46,094 bases of DNA from Prochlorococcus sp. AG-409-M05 (GCA_003215435.1 QCKJ01000011.1:1-46094); one strand, 5' to 3'. Shown: positions 21,053-29,250, counted from the first letter of the stretch. The notes: a model not told the origin generated them from the letters alone. Translations and numbers: made by a program.

Positions 21053-21589
21053 ATGAACTATTTTAATGAGCTAAAAAGAAGTATGGAATGGCTTGGTAAG
21101 CAAGGTAATACCATTTTTATTGGTCAAGCCGTAGGTGTACCAGGTACAGGTATGTACTCTACAATTAAAGAAATAGACGAAGCTAAACGCATAGAATTGC
21201 CGGTATTTGAAGATACACAAATGGGAATGTCTATAGGACTATCACTAACTGGCTATAAAGTAATTTCTATATTTCCAAGATGGAACTTTTTACTTTGTGC
21301 TACAAACCAACTAGTTAATCATGTAGATAAATATCCAATTAGTAGTGAAGGAAATGTAAATCCTTCTTTAATCATAAGAACAGCCGTTGGGTCAGAAAGG
21401 CCATTAAATCCAGGGTGTCAACATTTAGGCAATATGTCAGAAGCATTTAGCAAAATTCTTACAACAGTTGAAATAATTGAGTTAACAGAACCAGATCAAA
21501 TCTTTGATGCCTATCAAAAAGCCTATAAAAGAAGTGATGGAAAAAGTACCTTGTTAGTCGAATTTGGAGATTATTATAATGAGAAGTAA
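21053..21589 (+). CDS. TPP-dependent enzyme, E1-beta-like subunit (PYR domain only)
   Basis: 178-residue partner of the preceding gene, consisting only of the pyrimidine-binding domain of E1-beta/transketolase. Glu53 in LPVFEDTQMGMSIGLSLTG aligns with the cofactor-activating glutamate (ISEMGFAGIAVG in E1-beta). GCQHLGNMSEAF (His124) aligns with the conserved AQHSQ block. The C-terminal transketolase_C domain, needed for dimer packing and for E2 docking in dehydrogenase complexes, is absent: the protein stops after LLVEFGDYY. The pair together is 377 residues. This is not a broken gene, because both start and stop agree with domain boundaries and the genes are 6 bp apart. Confidence 0.8.
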   Translation: MNYFNELKRSMEWLGKQGNTIFIGQAVGVPGTGMYSTIKEIDEAKRIELPVFEDTQMGMSIGLSLTGYKVISIFPRWNFLLCATNQLVNHVDKYPISSEGNVNPSLIIRTAVGSERPLNPGCQHLGNMSEAFSKILTTVEIIELTEPDQIFDAYQKAYKRSDGKSTLLVEFGDYYNEK

Positions 21590-21624
21590 ATCTTTCAATA
21601 CTTTTTCTTTAAGTATCTCATTAT

Positions 21625-22557
21625 TCAAATATTAGCGAATTGGTTTCTTTTTAGTAAAGGAAGTGCGCTGACCAACTCCTTAACGCCCTGCTCGACACTT
21701 CTTGTGGCAGAAAAACCAGCAGACTCAATTTTTTTATTGCTAACAATGTAATTGCGCTTATCAATATCCTCACCAATTTCAGAGACAAGATAAATAAAGT
21801 TAGGCAAGACTTTTTGAATAGTTTTACATAATTCACGTTTTGAAAGGTTAGCAGGACTGTATCCTAAATTAAAGCAATTACCCCTTAAAGATGGATGGTT
21901 AATCGCAAAGTTAAATCCATCAACTGCATCTTGAATATGTAGATAGTTTCTTTTATAGTCAGCCTGAAATAAGACTACTGCCCTGTCATAAAATGCTCTA
22001 TAAGTAAAATCATTAACTAATAAGTCTAATCTTGGCCTAGGACTTACTCCAAAAACAGTAGCAAGTCTGAATGTAATAGCGTTTCCCTTTTCTAATAGGA
22101 TTTTTTCAGCTTCAACCTTAACCTTGCCATAAAGTGATATAGGGCGAAGAGGGGTAGTTTCATCACAATAAATATCATCCTCCCCAATTCCATATCCACT
22201 ATTAGTACAAGGATAAATTATAGTTTGTTGAGGTGAACTTAAATGGGAGCACATTACTACTGAATCTCTATTTATAGATACTGCGGAATTCTTGTCCTTC
22301 TCACATAATGGGGCTCCAGTCATACAAGCAAGAGGAATTATAAAGTCTGCTGAACTAATAAGAGGTTGCATAAGTTCCTTATCCCGAGCATCACCAACAA
22401 TTAATTCGCAATTTTTGTGGGTTACAGAAAGAAGCAAACTGGTTGGCTCATAAAGTATTGAATCAACACAAATAACTTTGTGACCTTCAGCTAAGAGTTT
22501 AGGAACCAAAAGAGATCCGATGTAGCCAGCAGCTCCAGTTACAAGGATTACGGACAT
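21625..22557 (-). CDS. NAD-dependent sugar epimerase/reductase (extended SDR)
   Basis: 310-residue extended SDR of the epimerase/dehydratase family. The cofactor motif is VTGAAGYIGSLLVPKL (residues 6-21); the active site is PCTNSGYG with Tyr143 and Lys147 in LYGKVKVEAE; RNYLHIQDAVDGF and FNLGYSPANLSK are usual later blocks. The substrate cannot be read from motifs. It lies 133 bp downstream of gmhB on the same strand and converges on the TPP-beta gene. In the proposed pathway it could reduce or epimerise a keto-sugar intermediate, comparable to ColC after ColD, but that is inference. Confidence 0.82.
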   Translation of the reverse strand: MSVILVTGAAGYIGSLLVPKLLAEGHKVICVDSILYEPTSLLLSVTHKNCELIVGDARDKELMQPLISSADFIIPLACMTGAPLCEKDKNSAVSINRDSVVMCSHLSSPQQTIIYPCTNSGYGIGEDDIYCDETTPLRPISLYGKVKVEAEKILLEKGNAITFRLATVFGVSPRPRLDLLVNDFTYRAFYDRAVVLFQADYKRNYLHIQDAVDGFNFAINHPSLRGNCFNLGYSPANLSKRELCKTIQKVLPNFIYLVSEIGEDIDKRNYIVSNKKIESAGFSATRSVEQGVKELVSALPLLKRNQFANI

Positions 22558-22690
22558 GAGAGATTATTAATAGATAGTAATTCTACTATTTCAAGGGGTA
22601 ATTAGGGTGATTCCCAACCATAAAATTGTGCTATATACAAGATTTGAATAAAAAAAATATTGATAGGTATTTTTCAATATAGATTCAAAT

Positions 22691-23212
22691 CTAAAGAAGA
22701 TCATTTTTGTACCAATAAATATAGTTTTCTAGTAAGTGTTGATGATCTTTTGCAACACGTGTGGCCATTTCAATTTCATTATCAGATGAAATCAACCATC
22801 TATTTAAAACTTTAGATCTGTAAGCAGCTCTAATATCTGTGATCTGATCACCTATGAGAACATCACGTGGAGTCCTAATGTCGATATCAAGCATTGCTGT
22901 ATTAGGTTTTCGACAAGCGCACTGGGCATCAGGGTGGTGAGGACAAAATCGTATTTCGACACTAAGGCCTTCCTTTTGAAATGAGTCTAAAATATAATTA
23001 TTTAAGTGATTAAATTGTTCTAAACTATAGTAACCTCTAGCAATTCCTGACTGATTTGTTACCATTACAAGTCTGTATCCATTAACTGAAAAGTATTTCA
23101 TAATTTCAAAAATCTCTTTATGCCAATAAAAACGTTCTAGCGTTCCAACATAGGGTAATGAATGATTAATCACTCCGTCTCTATCTAAATAGCAATTTGG
23201 AGTCTCAATCAT
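22691..23212 (-). CDS. gmhB: D-glycero-D-manno-heptose 1,7-bisphosphate phosphatase (GmhB-like)
   Basis: HAD-family phosphatase of 173 residues. The nucleophile motif is YLDRDGVIN (Asp10, Asp12), motif II is VTNQSGIARGYYS, and motif IV is LIGDQITDI. The zinc-binding loop CPHHPDAQCACRKP, with three Cys and His, is typical of GmhB and of the related HisB phosphatase. Presence next to gmhA, hddA and hddC decides for GmhB, which removes the C-7 phosphate of heptose 1,7-bisphosphate. It begins 3 bp after hddC, last gene of the five-gene operon. Confidence 0.9.
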   Translation of the reverse strand: MIETPNCYLDRDGVINHSLPYVGTLERFYWHKEIFEIMKYFSVNGYRLVMVTNQSGIARGYYSLEQFNHLNNYILDSFQKEGLSVEIRFCPHHPDAQCACRKPNTAMLDIDIRTPRDVLIGDQITDIRAAYRSKVLNRWLISSDNEIEMATRVAKDHQHLLENYIYWYKNDLL

Positions 23213-23215
23213 AAG

Positions 23216-23959
23216 TTAAATACTAAGGATTTTTGGAATTGTCTTTTGAGCCTTCTTAAGAGAAATTGGTATACCTATATCTATAAACATATTTGACTCA
23301 GGCAAAAGATATCCATTTATGGGTTTAAGTCCTATAAAATCAGAATCCATCATCAATTCACGATCGATATTTGACTCTATTGTAGAAGCCGAAAATAAAA
23401 TATTCGGACATAAAGCATTCCAACGTTCTTTAAGATCATTATAGGATGTAAAGCATGCTCCTAATGATATAGCCTGGCAATTGTATGTAGTTGGGAACCA
23501 TTTTTTACCTAATTGACTATATCCACCATATCTATCACAATTAGAAGACCTCTTTAAAATAAGTAATGGTTCATAATTAAACTTCTGATATTGAAGAAAT
23601 GCTTCCTGCATATCTATAGAAAATATTGTATCTCCATTAAGAATAAGATAATGATCTGCTTTTGTTTTAGCCGCAACAAATGCAGCAGCTCCAAAAGTAC
23701 CTAGGCTCCGACTTTCACGTATAGTTCTAATATGCTGGTAACGAATTTTCTGAGAATATTCATGAACCTTGTCATGACCATGCCCTGTAGAAATTATTAC
23801 TTCTGGTTTCAGACTAAGTTCCCATGAGTTGATCCAAAGAATTATCCAATCTAAAAATACTTTATTTGATATAGGTGCAAGTACCTTTGGAGTATCCAAA
23901 AGAATAGACTTTATTCTAGTTCCTTTTCCGCCTGCTAATATTATTACTACTAATTTCAT
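23216..23959 (-). CDS. hddC: Heptose-1-phosphate guanylyltransferase-like (HddC)
   Basis: Sugar-1-phosphate nucleotidyltransferase, 247 residues from the chosen start. The nucleotide loop is IILAGGKGTR (residues 6-15), followed by TPKVLAPISNKVFLDW and LNGDTIFSI, the metal-binding Asp motif. A longer reading from 23989 only adds ten residues. The ATG at 23959 forms an ATGA overlap with the stop of the ColD-like gene and puts MKLVVIILAGG at the N-terminus, as expected. Together with gmhA, hddA and gmhB it completes the route to GDP-D-glycero-D-manno-heptose. The use of GTP is inferred from HddC; the sequence alone does not exclude another nucleotide. Confidence 0.85.
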   Translation of the reverse strand: MKLVVIILAGGKGTRIKSILLDTPKVLAPISNKVFLDWIILWINSWELSLKPEVIISTGHGHDKVHEYSQKIRYQHIRTIRESRSLGTFGAAAFVAAKTKADHYLILNGDTIFSIDMQEAFLQYQKFNYEPLLILKRSSNCDRYGGYSQLGKKWFPTTYNCQAISLGACFTSYNDLKERWNALCPNILFSASTIESNIDRELMMDSDFIGLKPINGYLLPESNMFIDIGIPISLKKAQKTIPKILSI

Positions 23960-25143
23960 ATTAATGAGTGAAGAACAGATGATAACCATTCTATTTCTGA
24001 TTCCTTTAAGTCTGGAAAGTTTCCAATATATAGGCCATATTTATGAATATGGTCTGTAATAGGGGTTACCCTGGAAATAAAATCATCGGAAAAACTAAAC
24101 ATATCTTTTACATATGGCTGTCTCATTTGGTTGCCACCTCCAGCACTACCCTTTCTATATTCAATTTCGCTAGCTGTTAAGCCTTCCTCGAGTCTAATCA
24201 TCAACTCTGGATCAGGTTCCCTTAGAATAAGATTAAAAGCATAGTTACTCTGACCATCTAATTGAAAATCCTTAAAAAATACATCAGGAATCAAGTCTAG
24301 AAATTTATTAAAGTTAAATGCTCGTTTCTTTATTGCTGAATCTAATCTCTTGAGTTGCTGTAAACCTATGATAGCTCCGATTTCTGTATTCCTAACGTTA
24401 AAAGCAGGGCGAGTGAAGATAAACTGTGGATTAAGATCTGGATAATTTCTACTCCAGAAATCCTTAGTAGATTCTAGCTTGGCCTCTCTAGACATTCCAT
24501 GACTTCTTAGCATTCTTAGAGCTTCATAGCTATCGAGATCATTAGTGCAAACCATGCCACCCTCTATAGTACTCATATGATGTGCATAGTAAAAAGAAAA
24601 GCAAGATGTATGACCTCTAGATCCTGCTTTTCTGCCATCTTTTAATTTGGTACCATGTGATTCACAAACATCTTCTATTAGATAAATTTCATGGGAATCT
24701 AAATAGCGAGAAAGCTTTTCATCTAGACCGTTAATCCCTTGTGCATGTGTCAGAAAAACTGCTCTAACATCATTATACTTTTCAAGATTTTCTATAACTT
24801 GTTTACCATCTAGGCCAAGTGTATCTAATGATATATCAACAAATAGCGGTTCAAATCCCATCCAAAATACTGAGCTAATGTCGGAACTCCATGTAAATGC
24901 TGGGACGATTATTTTGCCTCCTTCTGGAAACCTTTCCTTTAAAAGTGCAACAGCTAATAAATTTGAAGATGATCCACTATTAACAAATAAGCTATACTTA
25001 ACACCTAGCCATTCTGACCATTTGTTTTCAAATTCCTCTACCTTGGGTCCAGATGTAAGTCGGGGATCTTGAGTACTTAAAAGATCTATTACCGGTCGCA
25101 AATCTTCTGCGAGGATATTATTTCTCATTAAAGGATATTTCAT
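23956..25143 (-). CDS. PLP-dependent 3-dehydrase, ColD-like (His in place of Schiff-base Lys)
   Basis: 395-residue member of the DegT/DnrJ/EryC1 aspartate-aminotransferase-fold family. Where aminotransferases carry the PLP lysine, this protein has CFSFYYAHHMSTIEGGMV, placing His188 at that position. That substitution is the mark of the deoxygenating enzymes ColD and E1/RfbH. Other ColD-like blocks are LIEDVCESHG, FNVRNTEIGAIIGLQQLKRL and HKYGLYIGNF. ColD removes the 3-OH of GDP-4-keto-6-deoxymannose. No [2Fe-2S] reductase (E3-like) gene is near, which fits ColD rather than E1. Operon position between gmhA and hddC suggests a 4-keto-6-deoxy-heptose substrate (inference). It overlaps both neighbours by 4 bp. 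Confidence 0.88.
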   Translation of the reverse strand: MKYPLMRNNILAEDLRPVIDLLSTQDPRLTSGPKVEEFENKWSEWLGVKYSLFVNSGSSSNLLAVALLKERFPEGGKIIVPAFTWSSDISSVFWMGFEPLFVDISLDTLGLDGKQVIENLEKYNDVRAVFLTHAQGINGLDEKLSRYLDSHEIYLIEDVCESHGTKLKDGRKAGSRGHTSCFSFYYAHHMSTIEGGMVCTNDLDSYEALRMLRSHGMSREAKLESTKDFWSRNYPDLNPQFIFTRPAFNVRNTEIGAIIGLQQLKRLDSAIKKRAFNFNKFLDLIPDVFFKDFQLDGQSNYAFNLILREPDPELMIRLEEGLTASEIEYRKGSAGGGNQMRQPYVKDMFSFSDDFISRVTPITDHIHKYGLYIGNFPDLKESEIEWLSSVLHSLI

Positions 25144-25700
25144 GCAGGCTCCAAATACTCACAAATTGAATGATACACTATTTGTGTAACAGTTTGAATT
25201 GTTGCTGTAGATGTAGATGGGACTTTAATCATTAAATCTAAACCCTTAAACATTGTTCCACAAGAACCACATATCAATACAGTCCTAGCTCCATGTGACT
25301 TCGCAGCATCTAAAGCATATAAGACATTCTTAGATGAGCCTGATGTACTAAGTCCTATAGCGAGACCTACTACATTCTTAAGGGAATTCACCTGTCTCAC
25401 AAATATTGATTCATATTCGAAATCATTTGACCATGCTGTGATTGCAGAGGTGTCAGTCGTAAGCGCTAATGCTCCGATTGGTTCTCTAGAGCGATTGCTA
25501 TATATACACGTGAGCTCTGATGCCCAATGCTGGGCATCAGCTGCTGATCCACCATTTCCAAAAATTAAAGACAGTTTTCCTTGCTCATTCACTATCGAGA
25601 TCCACTGGGCTAGAGTCTCTATAGAACTTAAGAATATGGGATCCTGCTCGCATTTATTTAAAGTGGAAACAACAGGGTGAGAGCTGCGAGTAAAAATCAT
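25140..25700 (-). CDS. gmhA: Sedoheptulose 7-phosphate isomerase
   Basis: First step of heptose synthesis: sedoheptulose 7-phosphate to D-glycero-D-manno-heptose 7-phosphate. The 186-residue SIS-domain protein has FGNGGSAADAQHWASELT (residues 48-64, phosphate loop and active-site Glu62), GLSTSGSSKNVLYAL (second phosphate-binding loop), and the C-terminal TVTQIVYHSICEYLE, which carries the conserved Gln and His. It overlaps hddA upstream and the ColD-like gene downstream by 4 bp each. Confidence 0.94.
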   Translation of the reverse strand: MIFTRSSHPVVSTLNKCEQDPIFLSSIETLAQWISIVNEQGKLSLIFGNGGSAADAQHWASELTCIYSNRSREPIGALALTTDTSAITAWSNDFEYESIFVRQVNSLKNVVGLAIGLSTSGSSKNVLYALDAAKSHGARTVLICGSCGTMFKGLDLMIKVPSTSTATIQTVTQIVYHSICEYLEPA

Positions 25701-26689
25701 GATTCTGAAAAAATGAGTTGGCTACCAGATTTGCCAAATCTAACGTCAACCCAAGTTTTAATATTAATGGAATCCTTGATTCTTTGATGTCTAGAGGGTG
25801 GTGCCCAACAAACAAAGAAGCCACCACCACCAGCTCCTATTACTCTTGTACATAAAGACCCAGCAGCTTCTGTCGTTTCTATAATTTCTTTTGTATTATT
25901 ATTGGTGGAATCACCATTTAATTGCAATTTAATATCCCTAGTTACTCTAGTTAGTTCTGCAAGTTGGTCGATTTCTTTCTCACTACCGAAAGAATCGATG
26001 CCTGCGGAAGACGCACTTTCCAGTTCATAAAGTAAAGACTGATTTGTATCTTGTCTAATAGACTTTATAAACTTACTTGATGCTTTTTGAGAGAAGCGGT
26101 CTATACCATCAAAGCCCATCAATAATGAACTTTGAATATAGTTTAGATATTCAGGTTTTGCTATAAATCTTCTTGGCCTAATACCTTCCTTGTCTGCTTC
26201 AATTGATATAAGACCACCAAATGCAGCTGCGCATTGATCTTGGATTCCGACTTTCTCTTTCATATAATTTTGTTCTAAATCTATTGCTGCTTCTGCCAAC
26301 TTTGATCTTCCTAAAAACTGACCATTCATAGCACATAAAGATAGAATCAATCCAACAGTAAAAGATGATGAGCTTCCAATTCCACTTTTTGCTGGAAGAT
26401 CACCAACATGGGTTAATTCTAAACGTTTATTATCTCCATACTTCCGAAATGCCTCTCGAACTGAAGGATGGCGAATATCATCAATTTGAGAAGCCATCTC
26501 TACATCAGAGTAACAAATCCTATATCTATAATCACTAAAGAATGGAGGTAGCTCTCGAAGTGTTTGATAGCAATAATAATCTAGCCCTGCGCAAAGTATT
26601 CTTGAAGGATTATATTTAAACCACTCCGGGTAATCTAATCCTCCTCCAAATAATGAAAATCTATATGGTGTTCTAGATATCAACATCAA
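25697..26689 (-). CDS. hddA: D-glycero-D-manno-heptose 7-phosphate kinase (HddA)
   Basis: GHMP kinase of 330 residues that phosphorylates C-1 of heptose 7-phosphate in the GDP-heptose branch. The start ISRTPYRFSLFGGGLDYPEWF is typical of HddA, the ATP loop is PAKSGIGSSSSF (residues 99-110), and the C-terminal IGAGGGGFFVCWAP is motif 3. HddA rather than the ADP-heptose enzyme HldE means the product is the alpha-1-phosphate, for activation with GTP. First gene of the five-gene operon; promoter expected in the 118-bp gap to the divergent glycosyltransferase. M1 and M2 are both possible starts. Confidence 0.9.
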   Translation of the reverse strand: MMLISRTPYRFSLFGGGLDYPEWFKYNPSRILCAGLDYYCYQTLRELPPFFSDYRYRICYSDVEMASQIDDIRHPSVREAFRKYGDNKRLELTHVGDLPAKSGIGSSSSFTVGLILSLCAMNGQFLGRSKLAEAAIDLEQNYMKEKVGIQDQCAAAFGGLISIEADKEGIRPRRFIAKPEYLNYIQSSLLMGFDGIDRFSQKASSKFIKSIRQDTNQSLLYELESASSAGIDSFGSEKEIDQLAELTRVTRDIKLQLNGDSTNNNTKEIIETTEAAGSLCTRVIGAGGGGFFVCWAPPSRHQRIKDSINIKTWVDVRFGKSGSQLIFSES

Positions 26690-26754
26690 TTCTAAGAGAT
26701 CTTCAAGAAGCTTACACGAACAATCTTACAGGCACAAGCCTATTCGTTCAGGTA

Positions 26755-26789
26755 ATCATTTGATCAAATAAATGATCTCGTGTTAAAAT
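26755..26789 (+). promoter_or_regulatory. Inverted repeat and candidate -10 box between hddA and a glycosyltransferase
   Basis: An inverted repeat ATCATTT / AAATGAT (26755-26776) with an internal TGATCA lies in the divergent gap. It is followed by TAAAAT at 26784-26789, suitably placed as a -10 box for the glycosyltransferase starting at 26808. The repeat could be an operator serving both directions. Low certainty because the region is AT-rich. Confidence 0.3.
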
Positions 26790-26807
26790 AAGGTATAGAG
26801 AGGTATC

Positions 26808-27896
26808 ATGAACAATCTTACTATAATTATACCCACTATAAATCGACATACATTCATATTATTACTTGCTTCTTATTACTCATACTTCAAAAGTGAACAT
26901 ATTATTATATATATTGGTGACTCATCTGCGAAGGCGCTTGAGATCGATCGAATCAATGATGTTATAAAAACTTCAGGGGGCAGAAATCTTATTTCTTATT
27001 TTCATATGCCAAATATGAATGAAAGACAGGTCTTTTCAAATTTAGCTCAGAAAGTAAAGACAAAATATATATGTTATTCAGGTGATGATGATTTTTTTAT
27101 TGAAGATGGTCTCAACGAAATTCTTTTAAATAATGATTTAAACAATGAGTACATTTATTTTGGAAGGTCGATTCTAATTAATATAGATTCTATTCTGAGA
27201 AGTAAAGCTAGATCAATTAAATTTGGGAAGTACTGGGATGAAAGTGATTGTGAAGATGACTGTAGCCTAAAGCGATTAAATGAGATTTGTCAAAATTATA
27301 AGGTTTTGCAATTTGCCCTTACTCCAAGGTCACAGTACATGAAGATGTTGAGCACATATGAAAACATAGAAAATAGGTGGTTAGGAGAGTATTACTCAGT
27401 TTTAGCATTAGCTTGTTTATGCAAATGGAAATACATTGAAGTTCCTTATTTGATTCGGGGTGTTCATAGAAAAAGAACATTTTCTAATACTAAAACAAGT
27501 TCGCTCCAGTTAGTTTTAAGTAGAACATGGTCTACGTCAAGTAGTGAGGTTTTTAATAGTCTGTCGATGCTTATATCAAGCAAAGGTGAGTATGCAGAAA
27601 GTGAAGTAACGAATGGGATTGAAAAATCATTGGTTAAATTACTAACTAAAAGCCTAGGCAATGATATAGTTAGGTATAGAGTAGGTAGGAATAGATATCC
27701 TCTATTTATAAAAATATGGCTAGCAAGAAAAGATATTATTCTTGAAAAATCTATCATTTTTTTCAGGAAGCTTAGGTTTCATCTGAGTATGGTTTTAGGC
27801 TTTCAAATCCAATCATCATCAAGTAAGCAGCTCTATAGCCTAGAAAAGATTAAGGATGCCAATCAATTAATAAGAAGAGTAATTAAAAAAATCTAA
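26808..27896 (+). CDS. Glycosyltransferase, GT-A fold (family 2-like, TIGR00180-type)
   Basis: 362-residue predicted glycosyltransferase. It begins with the GT2-like strand LTIIIPTINRHTFILLLASYY and has an acidic nucleotide-metal motif YICYSGDDDFFIEDGL near residues 88-103. The NMNERQVFSNLAQKVKTKY segment before it fits family-2 enzymes of O-antigen clusters; the pattern recalls the TIGR00180 group. A C-terminal basic region (ARKDIILEKSIIFFRKLRFHLSMVLGF split over residues 305-330) may sit on the membrane. Donor and acceptor are unknown; nearby genes suggest it uses one of the sugars made here. Strongly AT-rich codons. Confidence 0.72.
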   Translation: MNNLTIIIPTINRHTFILLLASYYSYFKSEHIIIYIGDSSAKALEIDRINDVIKTSGGRNLISYFHMPNMNERQVFSNLAQKVKTKYICYSGDDDFFIEDGLNEILLNNDLNNEYIYFGRSILINIDSILRSKARSIKFGKYWDESDCEDDCSLKRLNEICQNYKVLQFALTPRSQYMKMLSTYENIENRWLGEYYSVLALACLCKWKYIEVPYLIRGVHRKRTFSNTKTSSLQLVLSRTWSTSSSEVFNSLSMLISSKGEYAESEVTNGIEKSLVKLLTKSLGNDIVRYRVGRNRYPLFIKIWLARKDIILEKSIIFFRKLRFHLSMVLGFQIQSSSSKQLYSLEKIKDANQLIRRVIKKI

Positions 27897-27950
27897 TTTC
27901 TAAGGCTAGCAAATTAAAGATGCTAAAGTTATTTAGTTGAGAGTTGAGCT

Positions 27951-29063
27951 TTGAAAAAATTTATTAAATTAATTGCAATATATTTACTCTGCTGGAGAAA
28001 ACTAAACGTAAAAATTCTTTTTCCATCGCAAAGGTTATTATTTCTTCTTATAATAAATTTAATGAGTCAATTTTACCGTGTTCCGCTTAAAAGAAAGAAA
28101 ATTATAAATAATTTCAAAATCAATCTTTACTCTTCTAGATATGCATCTGGAAATGTAAAAGTTGACTCGACAGATATACAGAATCTAGAAAAGCCAATAC
28201 ATGAAACTATATATAAACAATATCATTCAATATTTTATAAAGACAATAAGATGCAAACAATTTTTCTTCTTCTAGATATTTTTCAGTGGCTAGGAAAGTC
28301 TAAGCCAACTCATTTAATTATTTCTGAACTTAGCAACAAAGACGATATTCTTAATTACAAAATTGTCAAATCTATGCAAAATTTATTAGGGTTTAGAGTT
28401 TCGGTAATAATATTTGATTCATGTTCCTTTAATGCATTAACAAACATAAAAGCAAGCAAGCCAGATTGGGGTTTTAGATTTTTCATATCTGAAAATCCAA
28501 TTTATTTTCCTTATAAATCTCCTAATAAATGCAAAATACCTTATGCATATGGTTTATTTGTTCCATTACCAAAAAAAGTATATTTACCCAGCATTGAAAA
28601 GACATATGACTTCTGTTTTTTGGGGCAGGTTAATTCCTATAGAAGCTATAGAAAGGAATACATAGAAGCACTTGCAGAGCTGGCTTTAGAAGGAATGAAT
28701 TCTTATATTTCTACTAGAGAAAGACAAGAATGGCTAAATTATGATGAATATAGATCCATTATGTCTAGTTCTATTTTATCAATCAATTTTTCTATGAGTG
28801 TTGATTATCATCAACTTAAAGGTCGAATATTCGAGTCAATAGATTCCGGATGTTATTTAATAGAATCAGAGGGATCTCCACTCAGCTTTTATTTAGAAAA
28901 AGGGGAAGATTATGATACTTTTTCATCTCCATCGGAATTAAAGGAAAAAATATTGCATAGAATAGTCAATAAAAAAGAAACTTTAAAGAAAGCTTTGAAA
29001 ACACGTCAAAAGCTACAAGAACTTTGCAATAATCAAGATTTTTTTAATAATATAATTTTTTAA
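27951..29063 (+). CDS. Glycosyltransferase-like protein, GT-B type C-terminus
   Basis: 370 residues, with no strong family match in the N-terminal half. From about residue 200 it follows the CgeB/group-1-like pattern: IPYAYGLFVPLPKK, YDFCFLGQVNSYRSYRKEYI, then LKGRIFESIDSGCYLIESEG and FYLEKGEDYDTFSSPSELKEKI, where E-x7-E of the donor site would sit. The start is TTG at 27951 (MKKFIKLIAIYLL); no in-frame ATG occurs before residue 38, and the ribosome site is weak. An N-terminal hydrophobic segment may anchor it. Last gene of the island before tRNA-Gly. It may be partly degenerate at its start. Confidence 0.62.
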   Translation: MKKFIKLIAIYLLCWRKLNVKILFPSQRLLFLLIINLMSQFYRVPLKRKKIINNFKINLYSSRYASGNVKVDSTDIQNLEKPIHETIYKQYHSIFYKDNKMQTIFLLLDIFQWLGKSKPTHLIISELSNKDDILNYKIVKSMQNLLGFRVSVIIFDSCSFNALTNIKASKPDWGFRFFISENPIYFPYKSPNKCKIPYAYGLFVPLPKKVYLPSIEKTYDFCFLGQVNSYRSYRKEYIEALAELALEGMNSYISTRERQEWLNYDEYRSIMSSSILSINFSMSVDYHQLKGRIFESIDSGCYLIESEGSPLSFYLEKGEDYDTFSSPSELKEKILHRIVNKKETLKKALKTRQKLQELCNNQDFFNNIIF

Positions 29064-29250
29064 TATATCAAGCTTTTTCCCTAAGGTTTTAGTCATTGGG
29101 TTTAGTTTATAAATTGTTTAATTCAACTCAATTTATTTTTCAAGCTCTTTTGCATCCATCTTGGGGTTACTTGTCCAACTTTTCAATTAAAAGCCTTATC
29201 AGGGTCTAGATCAAGGAAGTTCTAAGAATTAGGTTTATTAGGTTTTTAAA

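Noticed and set aside
22691-23212. Histidinol-phosphatase (HisB-N) instead of GmhB
   Set aside because: The motifs are shared, but the gene sits in an operon with gmhA, hddA and hddC and no his gene is near.
26718-26821. 12-base direct repeat GAACAATCTTAC (26718 and 26810)
   Set aside because: A single short repeat in AT-rich DNA with no associated mobile-element features.
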